26,162 nt of DNA from Methanocella sp. GTDB lineage: Archaea > Halobacteriota > Methanocellia > Methanocellales > Methanocellaceae. Below are positions 7,129 through 14,799 of this stretch, piece after piece. The position numbers and the translations under genes are program-made. Position 1 is the first letter of the stretch; each line of letters starts with the position of its first letter. Under the pieces are notes generated by a model that made no database searches, had not been told where the DNA came from, and saw only the letters and a program-made list of their open reading frames with translations. The DNA is taken from positions 1 to 26,162 of the forward strand of contig NZ_DATJPM010000068.1 in the NCBI RefSeq assembly GCF_035506375.1, given 5' to 3'.

Positions 7129-7809
7129 ATGAAGTACGATATCCTGTACCGCCCGGTGTACTCTCTCCTCAAGGTCGAGATGGAATCCGGAGAATCGATC
7201 AGCGCCGAGTCGGGCGCCATGGTCAGCATGACGCCGAACATCGAGATACAGACCAGCGCGAAGGGCGGCCTGCTGTCTTCCCTGAAGCGCTCCATGCTCG
7301 GCGGCGAGTCCTTCTTCCAGAACACGTTCACTTGCCGGCAGGGCAAGGGCGTGATCACGTTCGGCCCGGCATACATGGGCGACGTCGAGCACATCCCGCT
7401 GAGTGGCGAATGGCTGGTCCAGAGCGGGTCCTACCTCTGCTCGACGCCGTCGCTGGGGATCGATACGAAGTTCCAGGGCCTGAAGGGCTTCGTGTCGGGC
7501 GAGAGCTTATTCTTTTTGCGCATCTTCGGCCAGGGCGACCTGTTCATCTCATCTTTCGGCGCCATTCACGAGATCGACCTGCAGCCGGGCGAGGAGGTAC
7601 GGGTCGATACGGGCAACCTGGTGGCATTTCAGCAGGGAGTCACCTATAGCGTGGAACAGGTGGGCGGGATCAAGTCTACCGTGCTGGGCGGCGAAGGCCT
7701 GGTGCTGCGCCTGAAGGGGCCCGGCAAGCTATACATCCAGACGCGTTCGCCCGCATCATTTGTCGGGTGGCTCTATCCGCTATTGCCCAAGCCACAGGGG
7801 CACCAGTGA
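7129..7809 (+). CDS. AIM24 family protein (TIGR00266 type)
   Basis: A 226-aa member of the AIM24/TIGR00266 family, trimeric beta-prism proteins widespread in bacteria and archaea. Their biochemical role is unknown; the yeast namesake is mitochondrial. Typical features are the start MKYDILYRPVYSLLKVEM, the ESGAMVSM string, the Gly-rich GLLSSLKRSMLGGESFF (a family hallmark) and the closing QTRSPASFVGWL. No signal peptide or membrane segment is visible. A TTG at 7117 would add four residues (MGNS); the ATG at 7129 matches the usual family start. A T-rich tract (about 7810-7825) follows the stop and may terminate transcription. Confidence 0.92.
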   Translation: MKYDILYRPVYSLLKVEMESGESISAESGAMVSMTPNIEIQTSAKGGLLSSLKRSMLGGESFFQNTFTCRQGKGVITFGPAYMGDVEHIPLSGEWLVQSGSYLCSTPSLGIDTKFQGLKGFVSGESLFFLRIFGQGDLFISSFGAIHEIDLQPGEEVRVDTGNLVAFQQGVTYSVEQVGGIKSTVLGGEGLVLRLKGPGKLYIQTRSPASFVGWLYPLLPKPQGHQ

Positions 7810-7866
7810 TATTTTTTCTTTTTTATGCCGCCGGCCATAGATAAATAAAATATCATCAGAGGCATC

Positions 7867-8310
7867 ATGAGGATCACTTTCACTCCCATCGGCTACGTCC
7901 ATAATTCATCGGGCCCGGACACACCGTCCGACGTCCTCCAGGCCCAGATATCCGAGATCGTTCTCGATAAAAAATACCAGGACGGCCTGATGGACCTCGA
8001 AAAGAACGACCTCGTCACCGTCATCTTTTACTTTGATCGCGCACGGGGGTATAAGCTCCGGCTGCACCCGCGGGGCGACGAATCGAGGCCCATAACGGGC
8101 GTGTTTAACACGAGAAGCCAGTTCCGGCCCAATGCGATCGGCGTGACGGTCGCAAGGCTCAAGTCGGTTGAGGGCAATAGGCTGGTAGTCGAGGGCCTGG
8201 ATGCGCTGGACGGCACGCCCGTACTGGATATCAAGCCCCACGTGCTCGCCTTCGATGAGGGGATAAGGACCGATGATCCTCGGAAAGACAGAACTTACAA
8301 AACTCCTTGA
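7867..8310 (+). CDS. trmO: tRNA (N6-threonylcarbamoyladenosine-37-N6)-methyltransferase TrmO
   Basis: A 147-aa UPF0066/TsaA-family protein. TrmO uses SAM to add an N6-methyl group to t6A37 in tRNAs reading ACN codons. It has a single-sheeted beta-barrel fold. The family core is clear: FTPIGYVHN at the start, HPRG (67-70), TRSQFRPNAIG (82-92) and LDGTPVLDIKP (114-124). The length fits the minimal archaeal form without the C-terminal domain of bacterial YaeB. A TATA-like GATAAATAAAATATC (about 7840-7854) and GAGG shortly before the ATG support its own promoter. Its last 38 bases overlap dut, so the two are co-transcribed. Confidence 0.93.
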   Translation: MRITFTPIGYVHNSSGPDTPSDVLQAQISEIVLDKKYQDGLMDLEKNDLVTVIFYFDRARGYKLRLHPRGDESRPITGVFNTRSQFRPNAIGVTVARLKSVEGNRLVVEGLDALDGTPVLDIKPHVLAFDEGIRTDDPRKDRTYKTP

Positions 8311-8770
8311 CGGCCTCTCAAGCGGCGCCGTTGACGTAAAAGAGCAGCTGCAGGTGAACGGCTTCGAGCTGACGGCGGGGAAGGTCGAGTGTTTCGAGGG
8401 CGCCGGAAGCCTCGGGTTTTCCAACGACGACCGGGCTCTTCCCGCCACGAGGCCGCTAGAGTGGGGCAAGGACGGATGGCTGACCCTGCCGCAGGGCTGC
8501 TACAAGGTCATTTTCAACGAGATCGTGTCCATACCGAGGGATGCCTGCGCTATTGGCCTTCCCCGGTCGAGCCTGCTGAGGATGGGCGCGAGCATCCACA
8601 CGGCCGTCTGGGACGCCGGCTACCGGGGCCGCAGCGAGGCGCTCCTCGTCGTCTATAATAAAGACGGCTTCCGCATAAAAAAGGACGCCCGTGTGCTACA
8701 ATTGGTCTTCATGCGGCTCGAGTCTGGCCAGGAAGGATACAAAGGGCGCTACATGGGCGAGAATATCTAA
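8273..8770 (+). CDS. dut: dUTP diphosphatase (archaeal dUTPase)
   Basis: A 165-aa enzyme that hydrolyses dUTP to dUMP and pyrophosphate, keeping uracil out of DNA and supplying dUMP for thymidylate synthesis. Motifs of the dUTPase/dCTP-deaminase fold are visible: PRSSLLRMG (97-105) for phosphate binding, WDAGYRG (113-119), where DAGYRG is typical of dUTPases rather than deaminases, RVLQLVF (140-146), and a closing GRYMGENI that resembles the flexible tail. It starts within the last 38 bases of trmO, with AAGG just before the ATG. Its stop overlaps the stop of the convergent peroxiredoxin gene. Confidence 0.92.
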   Translation: MILGKTELTKLLDGLSSGAVDVKEQLQVNGFELTAGKVECFEGAGSLGFSNDDRALPATRPLEWGKDGWLTLPQGCYKVIFNEIVSIPRDACAIGLPRSSLLRMGASIHTAVWDAGYRGRSEALLVVYNKDGFRIKKDARVLQLVFMRLESGQEGYKGRYMGENI

Positions 8771-9252
8771 AAGGCGGTGTCGATGTTTTTTAATTTGTTG
8801 ACGACCTCGGCCGCGGGCAGCACGTCCTCAAGCCCCGCGATGGAGCGCTTATAGCATACGACGCCAGCCTTATCTATAATGAACAGCGTGATGAAAGCGG
8901 TCTCATTCTCAGAGTCGTAGACGTCGTACATGTCTATGATGCGATGGTCCGGATCGCTGATGACCTTATACGGTAATTGCAGCTCCACCGCCATATTTCG
9001 GGTCTCGTCGACGCTGTCGACTGATATGGCCGCGACCTCCGAGTCCTGCTTTGAGATGTTCCCGTACTCGTCCTTGAGGTCGAGGAGCTCCTCGCGGCAC
9101 GTGGCGCACCAGTAGCCCCGGTAGAACAACAGGACGAGATTATTGCGGCCAAGATAAGTCCTGGTGTCGAACATATCGCCCCGCACGTCCAGCGCGGCAA
9201 ACATCGGGGCTTTGCTGTTTTCACGCACGTTGCCGAGCATCGACCTGTACAT
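8767..9252 (-). CDS. Peroxiredoxin-like AhpC/TSA (redoxin) protein
   Basis: A thioredoxin-fold protein of 161 aa, expected to reduce peroxides or act as a thiol oxidoreductase in the cytosol. The reactive site is FYRGYWCATCREEL with C49-x2-C52, a CxxC form seen in redoxin-type peroxiredoxins. The strand pattern VAAISVDS and the YKVISDPDHRIIDMY string, where a conserved aspartate-proline precedes the helix, fit AhpC/TSA proteins. I start it at the ATG at 9252, preceded by GGTGG; a longer reading to 9294 adds 14 residues without family support. Its stop codon overlaps that of dut (8767-8770), so the genes are strictly convergent. Confidence 0.88.
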   Translation of the reverse strand: MYRSMLGNVRENSKAPMFAALDVRGDMFDTRTYLGRNNLVLLFYRGYWCATCREELLDLKDEYGNISKQDSEVAAISVDSVDETRNMAVELQLPYKVISDPDHRIIDMYDVYDSENETAFITLFIIDKAGVVCYKRSIAGLEDVLPAAEVVNKLKNIDTAF

Positions 9253-9348
9253 GGGACCACCAGTTAAAAATAGGCCCGTCCGGGCAAAAAGCATACTCCA
9301 GGGATAAAGCAGAAATCAATGGACATCCTTATTAAATTTGAGATATAC

Positions 9349-9468
9349 ATGCCGGGTCGTGATGGGACGGGGCCGCTGGGCATGGGGCCCTGCGGTAAAA
9401 GCGCATGTGCCTGTAAAGAGAAGCATGCCGCCAGAAAGAAGAAAGCCGGCGATAAGGCGAAAAAATGA
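9349..9468 (+). CDS. DUF5320-like mini-protein (39 aa)
   Basis: A short ORF that reads MPGRDGTGPLGMGPCGKSAC followed by one more Cys and a Lys-rich tail ending in KAKK. The start MPxxDGTGPxGxGP is the hallmark of DUF5320-type small proteins, which are frequent in methanogens and other anaerobes and have no known function. Here the usual Gly/Met-rich and coiled C-terminal part is replaced by three Cys (15, 20, 22) and a basic tail, so it is short for the family. An in-frame ATG at 9319 would add ten residues, but the family motif favours 9349. It ends three bases before the stop of the convergent GT2 gene. Confidence 0.72.
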   Translation: MPGRDGTGPLGMGPCGKSACACKEKHAARKKKAGDKAKK

Positions 9469-9471
9469 CTT

Positions 9472-10803
9472 TTATATCCGCTGGCTAGGGTACCATTCGC
9501 GCTCACGGCTCAGAGCGTCCATGACGAGCGCGTACACGCCGACGAGCGAGTAAGCGTAGATGATGAACGGGCGGATGAATATGGATATGGCCATGTCGAT
9601 GACGCTGCCCCTGCCCTCGCAAAAGTCGACGATGGATTCGGCCGCGAACAGGACCGCGAGGGGCGCCGCGACGATCAGCAGTATCAGCGGCGTGAGGACG
9701 TTCATGTATAGCATGAACCCGACGAAGCCCATGAGCACGATGCTGAACAGGATGCCGGTCGTGCCCAGCGAGTAGAGCAGAAACGTCCGGGCGCCCTTAT
9801 TGTTGATGCCGCCGGAGGTATCCGCTTTCATATGCTTTTTCAGCACGCTGATGCTTCCCCACGTCCAGCGCACGCGCTGATGCCACCAGTCCCGCAGCGT
9901 GATCGCCGGCTCCTCATAGCTTTTAATGGAGTAGTCCATCTTCATGCTATAGTTACCCTGGATGAGCTTCATGCCCAGGTCGCAGTCCTCGGTCAGCGAG
10001 GACTCGTCGAAGCCGCCGATCTTTTCGAGAACGTCCTTCCGTATGAAAAGGTTCGAGCCGTAAACCATGTGCTGGCCAGTGAACAGCTCGGAGATGTACC
10101 GGGAAAAGTTATTGATGACGGTGCACTCGTTCCCGATGATGGCCGTGAACCAGTTGTAGTTCACGTCCCGCACCATGACCTTCCCGCCCAGGCAGGCGAG
10201 GCCAGGGTTTGCGGCAAACTGAGCCGAGGCCCGCAGTAAAGCGTCTCTCGCGACGATGTGGTCTGCATCGTAGATGGCGATGATCGTGCCCTTCGCGCTG
10301 CTCAGGGAGTTATTGATGGCGCCCGCCTTGGAGCCCCGGTGCCCGTCCTGGTTGGGGATGACGTGGACGTTAGCGTACTTCTCCGCCAGCTGCCGCGCTA
10401 GCGCGGGCGTGGCGTCCGTGCATTTGGGCGGCATCTCGTGGGCGATGATGACCTCGAGCTTCTGTTTCGGGTATTTCGCGGCCATCAGGCTCTCGACGCA
10501 GCCCACGATCGTCCGCTCCTCGTTGAGGGCCGGTATAATGGCCGTAATGGGCAGGATCTGCTCTTCCCCGAGCGCAGGCATCTCCTGGAAACGGCACTGC
10601 CGGACGAACCGCACGGTGAAATAGGCCGTGACGGCCATCACCACGATGACTATGAACAAAAGCACATACGGCAGCCATTCGTTGACGAGCGACCGGTTTA
10701 TCAGCGACGCCAGGAATATTGCGGAATAGACTACGCTTCCCGCGGCTACTCCCATGAGGAAGAGCAGGAGTATGACGCATGAGAAGACGAGCGAATTTTT
10801 CAT
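9472..10803 (-). CDS. Processive family 2 glycosyltransferase, integral membrane
   Basis: A 443-aa membrane glycosyltransferase of the cellulose/hyaluronan-synthase-like GT2 group, which uses a nucleotide sugar to build or extend a polysaccharide while passing it through the membrane. Two N-terminal membrane segments (about 8-33 and 44-67) precede the catalytic domain (about 85-320), which has TAIIPALNEE (88-97), DAD (179-181), TED (271-273, catalytic Asp in the TED/xED position) and QRVRW (309-313, the Q/RxxRW acceptor motif). Three or four membrane segments follow (about 340-430). The first nucleotide-binding Asp region reads VIIAHEMPPKC, not the usual VDDxS. It is a single-gene unit with a TATA box at 10845-10854. 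Confidence 0.9.
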   Translation of the reverse strand: MKNSLVFSCVILLLFLMGVAAGSVVYSAIFLASLINRSLVNEWLPYVLLFIVIVVMAVTAYFTVRFVRQCRFQEMPALGEEQILPITAIIPALNEERTIVGCVESLMAAKYPKQKLEVIIAHEMPPKCTDATPALARQLAEKYANVHVIPNQDGHRGSKAGAINNSLSSAKGTIIAIYDADHIVARDALLRASAQFAANPGLACLGGKVMVRDVNYNWFTAIIGNECTVINNFSRYISELFTGQHMVYGSNLFIRKDVLEKIGGFDESSLTEDCDLGMKLIQGNYSMKMDYSIKSYEEPAITLRDWWHQRVRWTWGSISVLKKHMKADTSGGINNKGARTFLLYSLGTTGILFSIVLMGFVGFMLYMNVLTPLILLIVAAPLAVLFAAESIVDFCEGRGSVIDMAISIFIRPFIIYAYSLVGVYALVMDALSREREWYPSQRI

Positions 10804-11000
10804 ATTATCGACCGTAAACGCGCTTCTACTATTTATTTTGACTTGTTATATAACTGGTATATCATAAGATATTTACTCTTGTAAACATATGGGTAATTGG
10901 TGGGGGGCCAGGTAGCCAGGCATATACTCCACGGTATACAAGTATTTCTAGCATAAATGCTAACATAAATGCGGCGGTTTTAACCGAAGAGGTCTGAAAA
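10804..11000. promoter_or_regulatory. Divergent promoter region between the GT2 gene and the DAC-domain gene
   Basis: GTTATATAAC at 10845-10854 is a perfect palindrome and serves as a TATA box for the minus-strand GT2 gene, about 45 bases before its ATG. On the plus side, AGAGGTC just before 11001 leaves seven bases to a TTG and fixes the DAC-domain start. A near-repeat ATAAATGCTAACATAAATGC occurs around 10950-10972. I see no gene in this 197-base gap. Confidence 0.55.
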
Positions 11001-11657
11001 TTGAGTCCCCAGGCGACGATGGAAACGCAGGCGCAGGGCCAGGAAGAGAAGGTCATGGACGCCGTCCTCAACATAGCTAAGAACATCTCGAGGAGCGGCG
11101 AAGGCAGCCTTATCATCATCGCCGAGCGCAAGGACGTCGAGGGCCTCTATGAGACGCATTATCCCCAGATCAAGTCGGACTCGCTGCTCACGGAGCAGGG
11201 CATGAACGTGGTCGTGGAGAAGCTGGCCACCATCGACGGCTCGGTCATCATCACGCCGAAAGGCGAGCTGGTCGCGTTCGGCGCCCGGGTCCTGAAGTCG
11301 ACCACGCTGCCGGGCTTCGGCACCAGGCACGCTGCGGCCGCGGGCATCACGGAAAGCATTCCTCAGGCCGCTGCGGTACTCATATCGGAGGAGTCCAGCC
11401 TCATCAAGATCTTCCAGAAAGGCAGTATCGTCATCGAGATGGACTCTGCCGAGATCAACCCTAACGCCATGGACAAGGTCATCGCGTTCCTTACAAGGAA
11501 CGACATGGCGCTCATCGTGGCCACGGGCCTGTCATTAGCCGTGCAGGTGCCGTACTACTATATTTTCCTCGTCGGGGGCTCTTATCTAATAGTCAAGGCT
11601 ATTTTCGAGGTCACCTCTTCAGTGCTCACGGGGTCGTCTGAAAAAGAGAAGGCGTGA
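11001..11657 (+). CDS. DisA_N/DAC (diadenylate cyclase) domain protein with C-terminal membrane tail
   Basis: A 218-aa protein whose centre (about 35-150) matches the diadenylate cyclase domain, which makes cyclic di-AMP from two ATP. The two signature sites are present in altered form: IDGSVII at 78-84 (DGS instead of DGA) and GTRHAAAAGITES at 107-119 (RHA instead of RHR), followed by AAAVLISEES (123-132), the usual conserved strand. Residues about 168-206 hold two hydrophobic stretches that should form a membrane hairpin or anchor. Known archaeal DacZ proteins place the domain differently, so this is a separate arrangement. Whether it still makes c-di-AMP is uncertain because of the changed residues. 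The TTG start is supported by GAGGT seven bases upstream. Confidence 0.8.
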   Translation: MSPQATMETQAQGQEEKVMDAVLNIAKNISRSGEGSLIIIAERKDVEGLYETHYPQIKSDSLLTEQGMNVVVEKLATIDGSVIITPKGELVAFGARVLKSTTLPGFGTRHAAAAGITESIPQAAAVLISEESSLIKIFQKGSIVIEMDSAEINPNAMDKVIAFLTRNDMALIVATGLSLAVQVPYYYIFLVGGSYLIVKAIFEVTSSVLTGSSEKEKA

Positions 11658-11714
11658 GTCCAGTTCTGATTGAGCTCCTTTAAAATTAATTGCTATGTTG
11701 AATTGACCACGACG

Positions 11715-12167
11715 CTACTGGAATATTTTGAACGTGGTCCGCTTATTCGCCACAAAATTCCACACGAACACGATGAACGTCACGATGACCCTGGAGGCCA
11801 TGAGCGCGATGTCCGATGAGCTGGCGAAGACGTAGTGGACGAAAGCATAGAGAAGCGCTTCGTTCAGGCCGAGCCCGATCAGCGCCACCAGGGCGAACGA
11901 CAGGAACTGGAAATGGATCTTCTTATACGTGTTTTTGAACGTGAAACGCTTGTTCAGGAAAAAATTGATGACCGTGCCGACCGCATACGACAGGGCCACG
12001 GCGTAGAGGTAATAGACGTCCGCAAAGCCGATAAGGATATAGAAGGTCGCCCAGTCTGCGAGCGTGCCGAGGACGCCCACGCCCATATACTTGAAAAATT
12101 GGAGATAGTCCTTGTATAAGCCCGACATCAGCCGATCTATGCTGCCGAATACGTTCTTCAATATCAC
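11715..12167 (-). CDS. GtrA family membrane protein
   Basis: A 150-aa, four-helix membrane protein of the GtrA family (PF04138). Members help move polyprenyl-linked sugars across the membrane or assist cell-surface polysaccharide synthesis. The family pattern is clear: an N-terminal FFKYMGVGVLGTLADW, the NFFLNKRFTFKN loop (68-79) and the closing VWNFVANKRTTFKIF. It starts with GTG at 12167, whose GTGA overlaps the TGA stop of hisH by four bases, showing translational coupling. It is the last gene of the operon with hisH and the PAPS-reductase-like gene; the functional link to these is not obvious. Confidence 0.92.
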   Translation of the reverse strand: MILKNVFGSIDRLMSGLYKDYLQFFKYMGVGVLGTLADWATFYILIGFADVYYLYAVALSYAVGTVINFFLNKRFTFKNTYKKIHFQFLSFALVALIGLGLNEALLYAFVHYVFASSSDIALMASRVIVTFIVFVWNFVANKRTTFKIFQ

Positions 12168-12772
12168 ACCACTTTAGCCGTTTTCGCGAAATTCTTCAGC
12201 ATCCTCAGCCCGGTCTCGCCGCTCTTCTCGGGGTGGAACTGCGTGCCCACGACGTTCGCCCGGTCGCCTGAAACAATAGCGGTGAACTCTCCTCCGTAGT
12301 CGGCGGCGGCGACCGTGTCATCGCTGACCGGGGCTTTATACGAATGGACGAAATACACGAACGAGCCGTTCTTTATGCCGTCCAGCATAGGGTGCCGTTT
12401 CGTTATTTCCAGGGAATTCCAGCCCATATGGGGCACCTTGAGGCCGTTCGAGAATCGCGTGATGCGGCCCCTGACGAGGCCGAGGCCCCTGTGCAGGCCG
12501 TTCTCCTCGCTCTCATCGTAGAGCATCTGCATGCCCAGGCATACGCCCAGCAGCGGCACGCCCGCGTCGACCCGGCCCAGAACGACTTTCCTCAGGGGCT
12601 CGATGTGCCGCATGCCGCTCTCGAAGGCGCCTACGCCCGGGAGAACGAGGGCATCGGCCGATTCGATCTCGGAGGGGTCGCTAGTGACCTTCGCAGGAAC
12701 TCCCACGTAGGCGAATCCCTTCTCCACGCTGCGCATGTTGCCGACATCGTAGTCGATGATGGCGATCCTCAT
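12164..12772 (-). CDS. hisH: Imidazole glycerol phosphate synthase, glutamine amidotransferase subunit
   Basis: A 202-aa class I glutaminase that frees ammonia from glutamine and feeds it to HisF for the fifth step of histidine synthesis. The catalytic triad is Cys78 in GVCLGMQ, His180 and Glu182 in QFHPEKSG. The oxyanion-strand sequence LPGVG (44-48) and the HisF-contact motif VPHMGWN (113-119) are present. The start at 12772 is preferred to an upstream in-frame ATG (12802): AGAGGG lies just before it, its ATG overlaps the TGA of the preceding gene as ATGA, and MRIAIIDYDVGN is the standard N-terminus. No other his gene is in view, so hisF must lie elsewhere. Confidence 0.95.
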   Translation of the reverse strand: MRIAIIDYDVGNMRSVEKGFAYVGVPAKVTSDPSEIESADALVLPGVGAFESGMRHIEPLRKVVLGRVDAGVPLLGVCLGMQMLYDESEENGLHRGLGLVRGRITRFSNGLKVPHMGWNSLEITKRHPMLDGIKNGSFVYFVHSYKAPVSDDTVAAADYGGEFTAIVSGDRANVVGTQFHPEKSGETGLRMLKNFAKTAKVV

Positions 12773-14652
12773 ATTTCCCTCTTGAATTTGACCAGCGGGC
12801 ACTTATCGACGCACTCGCCGCAGGCGGTGCAGGCCTCGCTGACCGTTACTCTGTGTTTCTCTTTGGTTATAGCATTTATGGGGCAGGCCCCCACGCAGAC
12901 GCCGCAGCCCACGCAGAGCATGCCGCGCCGCACGGACTTTTCGGCCAGAACCATGAGTTCCGAGGCTTTTTCCGCGTTTTTCGCCCGCGCCACGACGGTG
13001 CCCGTGGCGTAGACCTGGAGGCTCTCGCCGTCCCGGGATACGAAAACCATGCCTTCGGTGCCTTTGACCTCGCCTATCGGGCGCAGGTAGCACTCGATGC
13101 TCTCCATGTCCAGGGGCATATTGAAATTACCCTCGGCAGTGGCCGAGCCGTCCTTGCAGGGCCGGTAGCCGGAGACCATGGAGAATCTTAGCTCGCCCGA
13201 GGCCTGCTCCGGCGCCGTGAGCTCGATGCCAAGAGTCTTACGCAGCTCTTCCCACTGCTTCGGGAGGCGCCGCCAGCGCCAGAGCCCGTACTTCACGTAT
13301 TCGGGAGGATAGCCGACTTTCTTACCGTACTCGACCAGGAATGTCTCCCACCGTTTCCACAGGTCCGGATACTGCTCCTTGACGAACTCGTAGTCGGCAA
13401 GGCTCGCGCTGGGGCAGAGCCAGCAGCCGATGCGGTCGAACCCTCTCCCATAGAGCGGATTATAGTTCGCCTTTTCCCGTAACAGGTACAGCCAGATGTG
13501 CAGCGCGGTCCAGTGCTGGATGGGCGAGGCGCTCACCTGGTTGCCTACCCACGGATTCTGCCATATACGCTGGCTCTTGGCCCGCACTTCGGATTCGTAG
13601 CGGCGCTGGCCTATAAACGTTAAACAGCCATCGGGATAGCTATTCTCTATGAGGTCGGTGATGGGCCCGAGCTTGCAGACCTTACAGCACCAGCGGGCCT
13701 CCACCGACGGCGGCCCGAACTTAGGCGCCGCGTCCCAGAAGGACTCGGCCACTGCGGTCTTGAGCTTCAGGCCGTATTGCTCCACGATGTCGCGGACGTT
13801 CTGCGTGGTCTCCGGGAACTCGAGGCCGGTATTAATATAAAGCACGTCGAAGTCGGGCACCGCTTTCTTAACGAGAAGGAGCGTGGCCAGGCTGTCCTTG
13901 CCGCCCGAATATGACACGGTGACGGGTAATTTGTACTGCTCCACGGCCTTCCTGATGAATCCCAGCGCCTCGCCCTCTATGCTCATTAAGTATTCCCGGT
14001 TGGCGTCGATGGCGTCCTGCCACGTCTGGCCGCCCTTCAGCACGGGATTATCGTCGTAACCGTTCCAGCGTACCTTGACGGCGACGCCCTTTTTGCGCTC
14101 TTTCATGGCGGCGCCGGTCATCTTGGCCCGGCCCACGGCGATGGGCCTGCCTTCGAGGAAAACTACGACCTCGTCGTCGATTTTTATCCGCTCGTCGCAG
14201 TCGATGACGCCCGGCCCGAGCATGTTGGAGCTGCCCAGCAGGGGCTTTTCGGCGCCCTTATCGGCGATGACATAGCCCTTCGTCGCCTTCATCTGCTTTG
14301 CCGCGAAGGCCCGGGGCATGAACATCCACTGCAATCGGTAAGGATCAAAGCGTACGGCGCCGAACATGCGGCCGTCGACGAATATCTCGTCGAGCCTGTC
14401 CTCGTATGGCGCCTTGTTGAGCACGACCAGCCTGCCGGCCGGTATTAACTTAGAATGGCCGAAGCTATCCTCGATCACTCTGTTAATTAGCTCGATATCG
14501 AAGGGAAAAGCGGGGCGGATATCGCCAGGCGGCGTGCAGTCCACGTAACGCGTCGGCGTCCCGCAGCGGGAGCATTTTTTACCAAGCACGGGCACGTTAC
14601 ACGTGTCACACCAATAAAGAGTCAACTTCCCCAGGTACACTTGGCGGCTCAT
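12769..14652 (-). CDS. PAPS-reductase-family protein with zinc ribbon, PUA-like and ferredoxin domains
   Basis: A 627-aa multidomain protein of a type common in methanogens. In order: a zinc ribbon (C15/C18, C27/C30); a PUA-like RNA-binding segment (about 95-200, with GPGVIDCDERIKIDDEVVVF); an adenylyl-sulfate-reductase/PP-loop ATPase domain (about 240-420) with the pyrophosphate loop SGGKDS (249-254), WCCKVCK (C322, C323, C326) and C410/C413; and a C-terminal 2x[4Fe-4S] ferredoxin (C580, C583, C586, C590; C608, C611, C614, C618). The annotation as PAPS reductase rests on the PP-loop fold. The PUA and Fe-S parts suggest instead sulfur transfer to RNA or another substrate, or sulfite reduction linked to ferredoxin. 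The true substrate is not settled. A TATA-like CATATATCATG lies about 25 bases before the ATG, so the message may be leaderless. It heads an operon with hisH and gtrA. Confidence 0.88.
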   Translation of the reverse strand: MSRQVYLGKLTLYWCDTCNVPVLGKKCSRCGTPTRYVDCTPPGDIRPAFPFDIELINRVIEDSFGHSKLIPAGRLVVLNKAPYEDRLDEIFVDGRMFGAVRFDPYRLQWMFMPRAFAAKQMKATKGYVIADKGAEKPLLGSSNMLGPGVIDCDERIKIDDEVVVFLEGRPIAVGRAKMTGAAMKERKKGVAVKVRWNGYDDNPVLKGGQTWQDAIDANREYLMSIEGEALGFIRKAVEQYKLPVTVSYSGGKDSLATLLLVKKAVPDFDVLYINTGLEFPETTQNVRDIVEQYGLKLKTAVAESFWDAAPKFGPPSVEARWCCKVCKLGPITDLIENSYPDGCLTFIGQRRYESEVRAKSQRIWQNPWVGNQVSASPIQHWTALHIWLYLLREKANYNPLYGRGFDRIGCWLCPSASLADYEFVKEQYPDLWKRWETFLVEYGKKVGYPPEYVKYGLWRWRRLPKQWEELRKTLGIELTAPEQASGELRFSMVSGYRPCKDGSATAEGNFNMPLDMESIECYLRPIGEVKGTEGMVFVSRDGESLQVYATGTVVARAKNAEKASELMVLAEKSVRRGMLCVGCGVCVGACPINAITKEKHRVTVSEACTACGECVDKCPLVKFKREI

Positions 14653-14799
14653 CGCGGCAATTGTGGTTGGACATGATATATGAACTTTTACATGAATGTG
14701 GGTAATACCGGTTTTTTTTATAAAATTACGCTTAATATCGGCTCTAATCTAAAATTTACCCACGTCCATTTATATATCGCAAATAGTAGGGGTGGAATA

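Noticed and set aside
12773..12802. Longer hisH start adding ten residues
   Set aside because: The shorter start has a ribosome binding site, ATGA overlap and the standard family N-terminus.
14680..14799. Longer start for the secreted protein
   Set aside because: The added 40 residues precede the signal peptide, overlap promoter-like sequence, and lack a ribosome binding site.
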